A stretch of 64,000 nt of DNA from JACCZX01 sp963786295 (GCA_963786295.1 CAWAYV010000034.1:124001-188000), one strand, 5' to 3'. Counted from the first letter of the stretch, positions 1 to 9,394 are shown. Numbers and translations are program-made. Notes: generated by a model from the letters alone, not told the origin.

Positions 1-69
1 CGCGCTGCTGGCGAACACGCTTATCGCCAGCACGCAAATCACAAACGAACGGGTTCTTCGCAATCTCAT
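1..69 (-). CDS. N-terminus of a secreted protein (partial, runs off the window)
   Basis: Reading the minus strand from an ATG at 69 gives 23 codons to the window edge with no stop. The translation has two early arginines, a hydrophobic core (FVICVLAISVFA) and an Ala/Ser end, which is a Sec signal peptide pattern. Nothing of the mature protein is present, so no function can be given. It lies 90 bases downstream of the next minus-strand gene, itself secreted. I see no strong ribosome binding site, so the call rests on the signal-peptide-like composition. Confidence 0.4.
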   Translation of the reverse strand, partial: MRLRRTRSFVICVLAISVFASSA

Positions 70-159
70 CTTATGCAGAATGGTGGCAGCGACGTGCGCG
101 ACTTTCATCGCGCACGAGTCTATCGAATAACCGCCATCCAGGCGCAATACTGAGGGTTG

Positions 160-1230
160 TTACGGAATCGACAACGCGCTGCGAACCGCATCGGCTGCGG
201 TCTTGTTGAAGCGGTACTGATAGTCGTAGATCTTCGCGCCCGCTTGATACAGCTTGCCTGGACGCACGCCGGGCGTGCCCTTGCTCGGTTCGATGAACGC
301 GATCTTCGCGGACTCGCGCTCAACATTTGTTACGCCGGTGTCGAGCGGGTCAACGTTGGCCGGGAACGACAGCACGACCGCACGCGTGCCCGCGATCGTT
401 TTCTCTTCCCATTCGCCCTCGTCGAGTGCCTTGACGCCGTCACGATCGCAGAAGAGCGTGCCGGTCTTGGCCGCAAACAGTTCGACCGAACCTTTCTTGG
501 CGCCTGGTTTGAACAGCATCGCATACGGTTTCGCGCCTTTGCGATCCTCGTACGCGAGGCAGTAGGGAATCTGCTTCGAGAAGTTGCCGACGAACTGCGC
601 AGTATTGCTGGCGCCGGTAAATGATTCGCGCGCCGGCAGTATCAGCACATCGTCGATGAAGCGTGCGATCACCAGGTACGCGACCGAGCCGGAAGGGAAA
701 ACCGCACTGCCAACTTTGGCGGCTTCCTGCTTCAAGTAATTGTCGGGCGTGCGCAAGAATGGCTGCATCTGCTGGCCCGAGACATCGAACGCCTGCAATG
801 TGACCGCGACCCGCAGCGGATTCTGACCCGAGAAAATCAAATACACCGTGCCGTCGGGCGCCGGGATTGCGAAGTTAGGGCGGCCCACCGGGCGGCGCTC
901 GCCGTTTAATACGAAGTTGCCCGCATCGATGTTGCTGTGAACGGCACCGGTCTTGGCATCGTTGGTTGTTTCGGTCAGCGCGTAGCGATTCTCCGGGCCG
1001 GGTTTGTCGGCCGCGCGCAGGTTGGCGACGCGCGCACCGTAGATCAGATAAATACCGTCGCCGCGCAGAGCATCGAGGCCGGGGTTCGGCAGCGGTTTCG
1101 CGCCGCGTACCGGGCGCGGTTGCTTAAGTGGCCCATAGGTCTGAAGCTCGGTCGACAGCTCGGTGGCGATGGCGGCGGTGGATAGTGACAGCGCGACGAT
1201 CGCAATCGCGGCTTTCAGATTGAGGTGCAT
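160..1230 (-). CDS. Secreted protein of unknown function, 356 aa
   Basis: An intact reading frame whose N-terminus (LKAAIAIVALSLSTAAIA) is a clear Sec signal peptide, so the product is predicted periplasmic or exported. An AGGAGAT ribosome binding site sits just upstream of the chosen ATG. The mature part has no motif I recognise. It is rich in short beta-strand-like segments (for example TVYLIFSGQNPLRVAVTL) and has two cysteines near the middle (IPYCLAY, GTLFCDRD) that could form a disulfide. It precedes another signal-peptide gene on the same strand, so the two may be co-transcribed. The function is unknown. Confidence 0.7.
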   Translation of the reverse strand: MHLNLKAAIAIVALSLSTAAIATELSTELQTYGPLKQPRPVRGAKPLPNPGLDALRGDGIYLIYGARVANLRAADKPGPENRYALTETTNDAKTGAVHSNIDAGNFVLNGERRPVGRPNFAIPAPDGTVYLIFSGQNPLRVAVTLQAFDVSGQQMQPFLRTPDNYLKQEAAKVGSAVFPSGSVAYLVIARFIDDVLILPARESFTGASNTAQFVGNFSKQIPYCLAYEDRKGAKPYAMLFKPGAKKGSVELFAAKTGTLFCDRDGVKALDEGEWEEKTIAGTRAVVLSFPANVDPLDTGVTNVERESAKIAFIEPSKGTPGVRPGKLYQAGAKIYDYQYRFNKTAADAVRSALSIP

Positions 1231-1350
1231 TCAGGTGATCTCCTGATACGTTCGAACGGTTCGGATCGTAGCGAACGCGAGAAAATGCGGTGATCCGAAA
1301 AAAGGCGGTAATTCTCCCGCGAAGGTGGGACTCAAGTTGCAAGCTCAAGA

Positions 1351-2749
1351 CTACAAGACCTTTCCTGGATTCATGATGTTCAGCGGATCCAGCGTGCGCT
1401 TAATCGCGCGCATCAAATTCATCTCGACCCCCGATTTATAGCGCGCATTCTCGTCGCGCTTTAACTGGCCGATGCCGTGCTCGGCGGAGATCGAGCCGGA
1501 AAATCGCGTTACTTGATCGTGCACGCATTCATATATCGCCGATTGGTGCGCAAAGAATCGATCTTCGTCCATACCGGCCGGCGCGCTGACGTTGTAGTGC
1601 AGATTGCCGTCACCGAGGTGACCAAAGGTCACCATTCGAACGCCGGGAAGGCGCTGAGCCAACAGCGCGTCGGTTTCATCGACGAAGCGCGCGATCGAGG
1701 AAATCGGCACCGATATGTCGTGCTTGATGTTCTTGCCCTCGCGCCTCTGCGCTTCCGGGATCAGCTCGCGCAGCATCCAAAGTGAGCGGCTTTGCGCCGC
1801 GGACTGCGCGATGACGGCATCGGCGATCAGTTGCTTATCCAACGCCTGCTCGGCCAGCGCTTGCAGTAGCGCCGCCGCGTGCTGCTCGTCTTCGTGATCG
1901 CTCAGTTCCAGCAGCACGTACTGCGCGTGCGTGCGCTCGAATGGTGAACGCTGGTCCGGAAAATGGCGCGTCACGAGTTGCAGGCACGTCGCGGAAAAGA
2001 ATTCGAAAGCGGTCAATGTCGGTCCGGTCACCGACTGCGCCAAGGCGAGCAGCGCGAGCGCTGGGGGTACAGAATCGAGCGCGAAAAGCGCAGTCACTTG
2101 TGCGCGCGGCAGAGGAAACGTTTTCAGGCACGCGGCAGTAATGACTCCGAGTGTGCCTTCGGCGCCGATGAAAAGGTCGCGCAGGTCGTAGCCGGTATTG
2201 TCTTTGCGCAGGCCGCGCAAGCCATTCCAGACTTCGCCGGACGGCAGCACCACTTCGAGGCCCGAGTGCGAGTTCACGCGCATTGCCATAACGTAGGACT
2301 TGGGTGCCCCCGGCGTTCGTGCTCAAGTTGCCGCCGATCGTGGCGGTGCCCTCGGCCGCCAGCGAGAGCGGAAACAGCTGGCCCGCGTCGTGTGCCGCTT
2401 GTTGAACATCGTGCAGCACGCATCCCGCTTCGACGGTGATTGTGCCGTTGATCGCGTCGACTTCGCGCACGCGGTTCAAGCGTTTCAATGACAACACGAT
2501 CGCATCGCCCGACGCATCCGGAGTAGCACCGCCGGCGAGTCCAGTGTTGCCTCCCTGCGGCACGATCGGGACTCGCTGCTCGGCGCATGCGCTGACGACC
2601 GCCGCCACTTCGCCGGCCGTCGAAGGGAGCACAACTGCCTGCGCGCGACCGGTGAAACGGCGGCGCCAATCGGTCAAATACGGCGCTGTGTCTTCGGGTG
2701 CCGTCAGTACGTGCGACACGCCAATGTCGCGCAAGCGCTGCAGCAGCAT
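1351..2749 (-). CDS. FAD-binding D-2-hydroxyacid dehydrogenase (GlcD/D-lactate/D-2-hydroxyglutarate type), frameshifted
   Basis: The protein would be about 465 aa. The N-terminal half holds the PCMH-type FAD domain (VPQGGNTGLAGGA, then GGNLSTNAGG). The C-terminal half is the FAD-oxidase C domain with the conserved GHLGDGNLHYN and SAEHGIGQLK motifs. Family members oxidise D-lactate, glycolate or D-2-hydroxyglutarate and pass electrons to a quinone or flavoprotein; the substrate cannot be fixed here. The two halves are in different frames. Continuity is restored by removing one base near 2264, in a GGG run just after the ARELALG segment. The start ATG overlaps the wrbA stop (TGATG), so the two are translationally coupled. 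Confidence 0.85.
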
Positions 2750-3342
2750 CAGTGTGCACCCAAACGTAACGCCGCCGTGGCCAGGCGTCTGCCAAGTGCG
2801 ACTGCGAGGCGCCGTTCCTCGTCGGTGAGGCGCACGGGCGCGCTGTGGGGAGCGACGTGGCTTGCGCCGTACGGCGTACCGCCGCTAATGGTGGTCATCA
2901 CATCCGGCTCGGTATACGGAATGCCGAGCACCAACATGCCCTGATGCAGTAGCGGCAACATCATCGACAACAGCGTCGATTCCTGCCCGCCGTGCATCGA
3001 CGTGGTCGATGTGAACACGGCGGCGGGCTTTCCCGCCAGAGCGCCGGAGAGCCACTCGCCCGACGTCGAGTCGATGAAGTGTTTCAGCGGAGCTGCCATG
3101 TTGCCGAAGCGCGTCGGCGAGCCGAGCGCGAGCCCGCCGCACTCCTTCAGATCGACCAGCTCGACGTACGGTGCTCCGTCCGGCGGAACAACGGCCGACG
3201 CCGTCTCGACGATGGGCGCGACCGGCGGAACGGTGCGTAGCCGCGCATGTGCTCCGTCGACTTGATCGATTCCCTGCGCGATAGCCTCGGCCAATAGCCG
3301 GGTGGCGCCGGTGCGTGAGTAGTAGAGAACCAGGATGTCCAC
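2749..3342 (-). CDS. wrbA: NAD(P)H:quinone oxidoreductase WrbA
   Basis: This 197-aa flavodoxin-fold protein binds FMN and reduces quinones by two electrons, avoiding semiquinone radicals. Visible family features are the N-terminal phosphate loop (YYSRTGATRLLA), the LGSPTRFGNM segment, the FTSTTSMHGGQE segment and the C-terminal GGTPYGASH. I start it at a GTG (VDILVLYYS); the open frame extends to 3834 but the upstream translation is not WrbA-like and overlaps yihY antisense. It heads a coupled pair with the FAD dehydrogenase gene and diverges from yihY. Confidence 0.9.
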   Translation of the reverse strand: MDILVLYYSRTGATRLLAEAIAQGIDQVDGAHARLRTVPPVAPIVETASAVVPPDGAPYVELVDLKECGGLALGSPTRFGNMAAPLKHFIDSTSGEWLSGALAGKPAAVFTSTTSMHGGQESTLLSMMLPLLHQGMLVLGIPYTEPDVMTTISGGTPYGASHVAPHSAPVRLTDEERRLAVALGRRLATAALRLGAH

Positions 3343-3414
3343 GGGCGTGCTGCGGTCGAGGTTTCGGTGTTGTGTGGGCGATGCACGTGAGGCGCTCGCT
3401 ATTATCGCCGCACG

Positions 3415-4676
3415 ATGCGCTTGAAACTCGTCCAGTGGCTCGACCAGTATCCGTGGTTCAAGAGAGCGCACGACGTCGCGATCTTTGCGCAGCGACGTGC
3501 CCGCGACGTCAAGATGGCGCAGGTCGCCGGCAGCTTGACGTTTACGACGACGCTGACGATCGTGCCGCTGTTTGCAGTTGCGCTTGCGCTGTTCAGCGCA
3601 TTCCCGTTGTTCGTCGAATTTCGTGGAGCCGTCGAGAACGCGGTGCTGAAGGCGTTGCCCGGCCAAATTTCGGATACGGTGTTGCGCTACATCAACGAGT
3701 TCGCGCTGAAGGCGACCCGGCTGACAGCGGTCGGAGTGATATTCCTCGCTGGTACGGCGATCGCGATGATGGTCACTTTCGATGGCGTGATGAACGACAT
3801 TTGGCGCGTGAAGAACAGAAGGCCGCTGATGCAACGCGTGCTGATCTATTGGGCGATTCTGACGCTCGGTCCATTGCTGATCGGCGCCAGTTTGACTGCG
3901 AGCTCCTATGTGTGGTCGATGTCGGCCGACACACTTGAAGCAGCTGCCTCGATCGATCCGTGGTGCGCTCGACTACGCGCCGGTCATCATCAGCGGCTTC
4001 GCCTACGCCGCATTGTTCGTGTTTGTGCCGAATCGTACGGTCGCGTGGCGCGATGCATTGATCGGTGGATTTATTGCGGCAATCCTGGCGGAGATATTCA
4101 AACACTCGTTCGGCGAATTCGTTTCGCGCGGAACGACCGGTTCCGATCTACGGCGCGTTTGCAGTGCTGCCGTTGTTTCTAATCTGGATCTATTTGTCCT
4201 GGTACGTCGTCCTGTTCGGCGCCGCGATCACTGCCACTTTGCCACGGCTGCGCGCGACGCGTTTCTCAGACGAACTGCTCGCCGGCAATCAGTTCATCAC
4301 GGCGGTGGCCTTGCTAAAAGCGCTACTGCAGGCGAAGCAAGATAAGGCGCCGGCGGTGCGGCCGGCAGAACTCGCTCGTCAAATTCGCATGTCCATCGAC
4401 GAAACCGAGCAGCTGCTCGAAGCGCTGGAGAAGCTGGGATACGTCAGGCGGCTGGCGGTGCCGCGCGCAGGCCGGCGCAACGAACACGACTGGATGCTGA
4501 TCTGTGACGAAAATGCGATGACACTTAAGCCGGTGTTCGAGCATTTCGCTGTTGATCCTGCCAACAGTCTGATGAACACCGATGCTCTTGGATTGCGCGC
4601 GCTGCGTGCGCGCTGGTTTCAGTCGGAGTGGCTGACGAAGCCACTCGCAGAAGAGCTTGCCGATCAGAAGCAGTAA
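3415..4676 (+). CDS. yihY: YihY/BrkB-family inner membrane protein, two frameshifts
   Basis: Three consecutive frames together encode one YihY (UPF0761, once called ribonuclease BN) protein of about 420 aa. The N-terminal part has the family's SLTFTTTLTIVPLFAVALALF and later membrane segments. The middle frame carries DYAPVIISGFAYAALFVFVPN and the helix IGGFIAAILAEIFKHSF. The last frame begins at the conserved VPIYGAFAVLPLFLIWIYLSW and ends in a hydrophilic domain of about 130 aa with a winged-helix look. Frame changes lie near 3955 and 4138. Family function is unsettled (putative transporter; the RNase claim was withdrawn). The start is the ATG after a TATTAT element about 10 bases upstream. 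Confidence 0.8.
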
Positions 4677-4692
4677 AGGCAGCAGCGAGCGG

Positions 4693-5016
4693 CTAGAGAC
4701 GAATCTTGCCGGTCCACGTGTTTGCGTACATGACCCAGTCGCCGATGAAGCTGTAAATAGGCTGCTTGAACGACGCCGGCTTGTTTTTCTCGAAAACAAA
4801 ATGGCCGATCCAAGCGAATCCGTAACCGCAAAAGAGCGCGGCGAGCAGCCACCAGGGATTGCGCGTCACGATCGCGGCGACGATGAACGCAAGCGCGAAT
4901 GATGAGCCGGCAAAGTGCATGCGCCGGCAGTTGCGGTCGCGATGCTCGGACAAGTAAAAGGGGTAGAACTCGCGAAAGGTCGCAAATCGCCGCGGGGACG
5001 TTGAAGTGTCATTCAT
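4693..5016 (-). CDS. Mpo1-like (DUF962) membrane protein
   Basis: An intact 107-aa protein matching the DUF962/Mpo1 family. It has the N-terminal FYPFYLSEHRDRNCRRMHF segment, two hydrophobic helices (FALAFIVAAIV and WWLLAALFCGYGFAWIGHF), and the family signature FEKNKPASFKQPIYSFIGD. The yeast member Mpo1 is an iron-dependent dioxygenase of 2-hydroxy fatty acids; several conserved histidines here (HRD, MHF, GHF) fit such metal binding. That the bacterial protein has the same activity is inference. It is convergent with yihY, 16 bases away, and follows a LysE-family gene on the same strand. Confidence 0.85.
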   Translation of the reverse strand: MNDTSTSPRRFATFREFYPFYLSEHRDRNCRRMHFAGSSFALAFIVAAIVTRNPWWLLAALFCGYGFAWIGHFVFEKNKPASFKQPIYSFIGDWVMYANTWTGKIRL

Positions 5017-5049
5017 GGCGCTTCAATCTAGCGCTTCTTTGCGCAACGC

Positions 5050-5697
5050 TCAAGACGGCGCGACGGTCAGCACCAGTGCGGCGGCTCCGAGTACCAGCAC
5101 GCCGGCGATCCGATCGGTGATCCTCGCATAGCGCGGGTCGGTGGCCAGGTGCGCGGCGCGCGATGCCAGGTAGCCATAGCCGCCCAGGATCAGCAATTCC
5201 GGCACGATCGATCCGATAGCGAGCCATATCATTTGCGCACCGACCGGCAATGTTGGGTCGACGAACTGCGGCAGGATCGCGGCGAAAAAGATCAGCGTCT
5301 TCGGATTGGCCAGTTGCAACGTGAGGCCCGAAAGATAAATCGAGCGGGCAGAGCGATCGCGGGTCGACGTGTTCGACGCGGTGATCGGCGACGAACGGCC
5401 GAGCAGAGCGGACACTGCGATGTAAACAAGGTACGCCGCGCCAAGCCACTTGACGGTGACGAAAAATGGTTTGGAGGCGATCAGCACCGCACCGAGCGCG
5501 GTGGCGGACACTGCAAAGTAAAAGGCGTTGGCCGACAGCACGCCGAGCGCGGCGAACAGCGAACGACGCGCGCCGTGTGTCAGGCCGTAGGCAATCACCA
5601 GCATCACGGCAGGACCCGGCGACAGCGACAGCGCCGCTTCGGTCAGCAGATAAAGCCAGTAGGTGTCCCAATTGATCGCAGCAAAGGCCGGCGGCAC
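5050..5697 (-). CDS. LysE-family amino acid/metabolite exporter
   Basis: About 215 aa with roughly six hydrophobic segments. It shows the LysE/RhtB signature SLSPGPAVMLVIAYGLTHGA near the N-terminus and the second conserved stretch GLTLQLANPKTLIFFAAILPQF. These proteins export amino acids such as lysine, homoserine or threonine across the inner membrane; the substrate is not predictable. I start it at a GTG five bases after the stop of the upstream hydrolase gene, because the longer open frame upstream reads through that hydrolase in another frame. It is probably translated from the metY-hydrolase transcript. Confidence 0.85.
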   Translation of the reverse strand: MPPAFAAINWDTYWLYLLTEAALSLSPGPAVMLVIAYGLTHGARRSLFAALGVLSANAFYFAVSATALGAVLIASKPFFVTVKWLGAAYLVYIAVSALLGRSSPITASNTSTRDRSARSIYLSGLTLQLANPKTLIFFAAILPQFVDPTLPVGAQMIWLAIGSIVPELLILGGYGYLASRAAHLATDPRYARITDRIAGVLVLGAAALVLTVAPS

Positions 5698-5702
5698 GAG
5701 CG

Positions 5703-6563
5703 TCAGGCCGCGGCGCGTTCGAATGCGCGCGTGGCAAAACGCCGCAAGGCCTCGCGTACGCCGTCCGGACTTTCCGCCATCAATGAATGCCCGGTGCCCG
5801 GTAGCGTGACGACCGTCGCATCCTTGCACGCATCGATCAGTGGCTGCGCAGCGCGCGTCGGTGTCATCGAATCGGATGCTGCCAGGATGAACAATGCCGG
5901 GCACGTGAGCGCCGCCACGGCCTGCGCACCGCGTTGATATGCGTTGCACGCGGCAAAATCGGCGTGCAGTACGTCACTGCCGTTGCGTTGTGCGACCCGC
6001 TGCATCAATCGCAGGTTGCTCCATACGTTCGAGAAGCCGGGACCGGGGTTCGACGGCTTGCGGTCGAACGCCATGATCGATGCGCTGTGCGACCACACAT
6101 TGATCATCTCCATCGCTTGCGTCGGCGAGCTCTTCGTCGCGCTGAGCAGGGCGTCGGACACATGCATCGGAAAAGCCGTCGCGATCAGGACGACACCTTG
6201 CACTTTGTCGCCCAGTATCGTTCCCAGCTCGAGCGCGACCAGCGACCCCATGCTGTGGCCGACCAGGATCAGCCGCTCGGTGCCGCACGCCTTCAGCGCG
6301 GCAGCAATGTGTTCGGCCATCGACTCGATTGTCGCGAGCGCCGGGCCGGCACTTCGCATGTGCCCCGGAAGGTCGAGCGCGAGCACGCCATAGCCGTGAT
6401 GTGCCATATATCGGCTCTGCAGAATCCACACGCTGTGATCCTGCTCGCCGCCGTGCAGAAATACGATGGTCGGCAGCGTGGCATCGAATGGCTTGCCGCC
6501 GGTGTAGGCATATAGGCGCGGCGTTTCAACGAGATCCATCAGCGAGATCACAGCGAGATCCAT
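5703..6563 (-). CDS. Alpha/beta-fold hydrolase
   Basis: A 286-aa hydrolase with the oxyanion-hole motif FLHGGEQDHS, the nucleophile elbow GHSMGS (Ser104) and a C-terminal GTGHS supplying the catalytic histidine. The substrate is unknown. The start ATG overlaps the metY stop as TGATG, suggesting coupled translation. A short direct repeat at the 5' end duplicates ATGGATCTCG 24 bases apart, so a second in-frame ATG eight codons downstream (6539) is an equally good start. It lies between metY and a LysE exporter, which fits a role in small-metabolite handling but does not prove it. Confidence 0.85.
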   Translation of the reverse strand: MDLAVISLMDLVETPRLYAYTGGKPFDATLPTIVFLHGGEQDHSVWILQSRYMAHHGYGVLALDLPGHMRSAGPALATIESMAEHIAAALKACGTERLILVGHSMGSLVALELGTILGDKVQGVVLIATAFPMHVSDALLSATKSSPTQAMEMINVWSHSASIMAFDRKPSNPGPGFSNVWSNLRLMQRVAQRNGSDVLHADFAACNAYQRGAQAVAALTCPALFILAASDSMTPTRAAQPLIDACKDATVVTLPGTGHSLMAESPDGVREALRRFATRAFERAAA

Positions 6564-7858
6564 CAGGCGGTCTTCGACGCGCGCTTCAGTGCCTGCTGAA
6601 GGTCTTCGAGCAGATCAGTCGCGTCTTCCAGCCCGACCGAAAGCCGGATTGTTCCCTGCGTAATGCCGGCGGCTTCCAGTTCGTGATCGGGAACGCGAAA
6701 GTGCGTGGTCGATGCCGGGTGAATCACCAGTGATTTCGCGTCGCCGACGTTGGCAAGGTGCGAGAACACGCGCAGCGCTTCGACGAAAGCGCGTCCGGCG
6801 TTGCGCGACCCCTTTAGGTTGAAACTGAACACTGCGCCGCATCCGCGCGGCAACAGTCGTTGCGCCGTTGCGTGATCCGGATGCGATGGCAGCTCGGGAT
6901 ATGCGACCGATTCAATCATCGGATGGTCGGCCAGAAACGCGACGACTTTGCGCGTGTTGTCCACGTGCCGCTGCATGCGCAGCGGCAACGTTTCGAGGCC
7001 CTGCAATAGGAAGAACGCCGTATGCGGACTCATGCACGCGCCAAAATCGCGCAACCCTTCGCGCCGCGCGCGCAGCAAGAACGGCGCGACCGTGCTTTCC
7101 TCTGCGAAGTTCATGCCGTGGAACCCGACGTACGGTTGCGTCAGCGTCAAGAACTTGCCGCTCGCCAGCCAATCGAACGTGCCGCCATCGATCAACACGC
7201 CGCCGATCGCCACGCCGTGGCCGCCGATGAATTTTGTCGCCGAGTGATACACGAGGTCGGCGCCGTGATCGAACGGCGTCATCAAGTAGGGTGTAGTGAA
7301 CGTCGAATCGACCAGTAGCGGCACGCCGTTCTGATGGGCGATTGCGCTCACCGCCGGTATGTCGAGCACGTCGAGTCCGGGATTTCCCAGCGTCTCGCCG
7401 AACAGCAAACGCGTATTCGGCCGGATCGCCGACTGCCACGCGCCGAGATCGCGCGGGTCAATGAACGTCGTGTCGATTCCAAAGCGCGCCAACGTGAAAC
7501 CGAGCAAATTGTGCGAGCCGCCATACAGCGCGCGACTGGCGACGATGTGCGAACCCGCGCCCATCAGCGTGACGATCGCCAGATGCAGCGCCGCTTGGCC
7601 GCTTGCCGTTGCAATCGCGCCGACGCCCTTTTCGAGCGCCGCCATGCGCTCTTCGAACACCGCCACCGTTGGATTCGAAATGCGCGAGTACACGTGACCC
7701 GCGCGCTCCATGTTGAAAAGCGCGGCGGCGTGGTCGGAATCCTCGAACACGTACGAGGCCGTGGCATAAATCGGCACCGCACGGCTGCCGGTGGTGGGGT
7801 CCGGCGGTTGGCCTGCATGTAGCGCAAGCGTGTCGAAGCCGGGATAGCGGACGGTCAT
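6563..7858 (-). CDS. metY: O-acetylhomoserine sulfhydrylase-type Cys/Met metabolism enzyme
   Basis: A 431-aa PLP enzyme of the Cys/Met metabolism family. Its length matches the O-acetylhomoserine aminocarboxypropyltransferase (MetY) branch rather than the shorter cystathionine synthases. The PLP lysine lies in HSATKFIGGHG, and the N-terminal YSRISNPT and the ending THFRVPDHE...GITQGTIRLSVGLED are typical. The predicted reaction is O-acetylhomoserine plus sulfide to homocysteine. The window also encodes MetZ at 31.4 kb, so two direct-sulfhydrylation enzymes coexist. The open frame runs upstream to 8143, but that part lies in the repeat elements and is not protein-like, so the ATG at 7858 is taken. 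Confidence 0.88.
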   Translation of the reverse strand: MTVRYPGFDTLALHAGQPPDPTTGSRAVPIYATASYVFEDSDHAAALFNMERAGHVYSRISNPTVAVFEERMAALEKGVGAIATASGQAALHLAIVTLMGAGSHIVASRALYGGSHNLLGFTLARFGIDTTFIDPRDLGAWQSAIRPNTRLLFGETLGNPGLDVLDIPAVSAIAHQNGVPLLVDSTFTTPYLMTPFDHGADLVYHSATKFIGGHGVAIGGVLIDGGTFDWLASGKFLTLTQPYVGFHGMNFAEESTVAPFLLRARREGLRDFGACMSPHTAFFLLQGLETLPLRMQRHVDNTRKVVAFLADHPMIESVAYPELPSHPDHATAQRLLPRGCGAVFSFNLKGSRNAGRAFVEALRVFSHLANVGDAKSLVIHPASTTHFRVPDHELEAAGITQGTIRLSVGLEDATDLLEDLQQALKRASKTA

Positions 7859-7910
7859 GCGGATGAGTTTACGCAACGCGCCGCAAAGGCTGCATTGCGA
7901 GTTCGTCATG

Positions 7911-8089
7911 CAGCAGCGGCTGGCGCAGCTGCACCGCCTACGGCGTCGGGCACTAAAGTGCCGACCACTGCGGTACTCACAGCCGCCGCGGCGAAACCGG
8001 GCTAAAGCACGGTTTCGCCGACGACCCGGCGTCTGCTCCGCTCCTCGGGCGACGCCTCGAAGGCGGCGCATCTGCGCCAGCCGCTGCTG
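7911..8089. repeat. MITE-like palindromic element, copy A
   Basis: A 179-bp element bounded by perfect 18-bp terminal inverted repeats (7911-7928 and 8072-8089). Inside are two further palindromes: a 21-bp one at 7945-7965 centred on ACTAAAGT, and an arm pair around 7990-8020 (CGGCGAAACC with GGTTTCGCCG). Its interior is clearly homologous, in inverted orientation, to copy B. It lies in the non-coding gap between metY and pip. No target-site duplication or transposase is visible. The open frames crossing it are arginine-rich and not protein-like. Confidence 0.75.
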
Positions 8090-8150
8090 TCGAGACACTG
8101 CCTCGTGCGAGATGTCTTTTCTCTTCCTCCCAATCAGAGACAATGCTCCC

Positions 8151-8335
8151 CGCGCCAGCGTTTGGCGTAGCGGCGCTGCCTTCGGAGTCGTCGCCCGAGG
8201 AGCGGAGCAGGCGCCGGGCTTTCGGCGAAATAGCGCTTTAGCCCTAGTTTCGCCGCCGGCGGCTGCGAGTACCGCAGGGTCGGCACTTTAGTGCCCGACG
8301 ACTCAGGCAGCGCCGCTACGCCAAACGCTGGCGCG
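8151..8335. repeat. MITE-like palindromic element, copy B (inverted relative to A)
   Basis: A 185-bp element with perfect 31-bp terminal inverted repeats (8151-8181 and 8305-8335). Its 21-bp inner palindrome at 8279-8299 is the exact reverse complement of the one in copy A, and the interior aligns with A along most of its length with scattered differences. The two copies are 61 bp apart and point in opposite directions. The only other sequence in this 540-base gene-free stretch is the short spacer and the flanks, in which I see no gene. Confidence 0.75.
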
Positions 8336-8400
8336 CCGCGAGGCATGCAGCAATTCCACAAATACCACCGCACAGCGTTGCGTAAACTCGTATCGCACTT

Positions 8401-9354
8401 ATGGATACCAGAGCCATTCTTCATTCGCCGATCGAGCCGTACGACCAAGGCATGCTCGCGCTCGACGACCTGCATACGATGTACTGGGAAACATCGGGCA
8501 ATCCGGCGGGTGTGCCGGTGCTGTTCGTTCATGGCGGCCCCGGCGGCGGGTGTTCGCCGGAGCATCGTCGTTTTTTTGATCCCGAATTTTTTCGTATCGT
8601 GCTGTTTGACCAGCGTGGCGCAGGCGCATCGACACCGGTGGGTGAAGTGCTCAGTAACAATACGGTCCAGCTGATTGCCGACATCGAGAAGCTCCGCGCG
8701 TATCTCGAAATCGAGCGCTGGCTTATTTTTGGCGGCTCATGGGGCAGCACGCTCGGAATGGCCTACGGCCAGGCGCATCCACACCGCTGTTCCGGATTCG
8801 TGTTGCGTGGCATCTTTCTCGGCCGGCAAAGCGAGATCGACTGGTTCTTATATGGGCTGCGCACGATATTTCCGGAAGCGTGGAACCGGTTTGCCGGCAT
8901 GTTGCCGCCGGCTGAGCGCAAGGATCTGCTGAAAGGCTATCTAAAGCGTCTGTTCGACGCCGATGCGCGCGTGTATTTGCCGTTTGCGCGCGCGTGGAGT
9001 GAATACGAAGGTTCGTGCTCGACGTTGTTGCCGAATCCGGAGTTGGTGCGGCACTTTGCCGACGAGGCGCTCGGCCTGGCGCGCATGGAGGCCCATTACT
9101 TTGCGCATCAGTGCTTTCTAGCGCCCAATCAGCTGCTTAATAATCTGGACCGCATTCGCCATCTGCCGGCGTCCATCGTGCAGGCGCGCTATGACATGGT
9201 GTGCCCGATCGTCAATGCCGACGAGCTGGCGCGCGCCTGGCCTAGCGCGAAGTACACGGTCGTGGCCGACGCCGGCCATTCGGTATGGGAGCCGTCGGTC
9301 AGCGCCGCGGTGGTCGCGGAAGTTGACCGCATGAAGCTGCACCTTGCCCGATAG
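8401..9354 (+). CDS. pip: Proline iminopeptidase
   Basis: A 317-aa alpha/beta hydrolase of peptidase family S33 that removes N-terminal proline from peptides in the cytoplasm. The oxyanion-hole motif HGGPGGG (residues 44-50), DQRGAGAS, and the nucleophile elbow GGSWGS with Ser113 are present. Asp265 (RYDMVCP) and His293 (AGHSVWEP) complete the triad. Length and motifs are those of the Xanthomonas/Neisseria-type enzyme. It is a single gene, preceded by the repeat-bearing gap and followed by a likely new promoter. Confidence 0.93.
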   Translation: MDTRAILHSPIEPYDQGMLALDDLHTMYWETSGNPAGVPVLFVHGGPGGGCSPEHRRFFDPEFFRIVLFDQRGAGASTPVGEVLSNNTVQLIADIEKLRAYLEIERWLIFGGSWGSTLGMAYGQAHPHRCSGFVLRGIFLGRQSEIDWFLYGLRTIFPEAWNRFAGMLPPAERKDLLKGYLKRLFDADARVYLPFARAWSEYEGSCSTLLPNPELVRHFADEALGLARMEAHYFAHQCFLAPNQLLNNLDRIRHLPASIVQARYDMVCPIVNADELARAWPSAKYTVVADAGHSVWEPSVSAAVVAEVDRMKLHLAR

Positions 9355-9394
9355 CTCGGCGGGTATGTACTTTTGCGGGTTCGCGTTTTGGCGC

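Noticed and set aside
157..624. Plus-strand open frame opposite the secreted protein gene
   Set aside because: It is antisense to an intact gene with a signal peptide and ribosome binding site; its translation shows no recognisable features.
2749..3834. Longer WrbA start at 3834
   Set aside because: The extra residues are low-complexity Arg/His-rich, overlap yihY, and precede the standard flavodoxin start.
7857..8565. Open frames across the metY-pip gap
   Set aside because: Their arginine- and proline-rich translations come from the palindromic repeats and read similarly on both strands, which is a repeat artefact.
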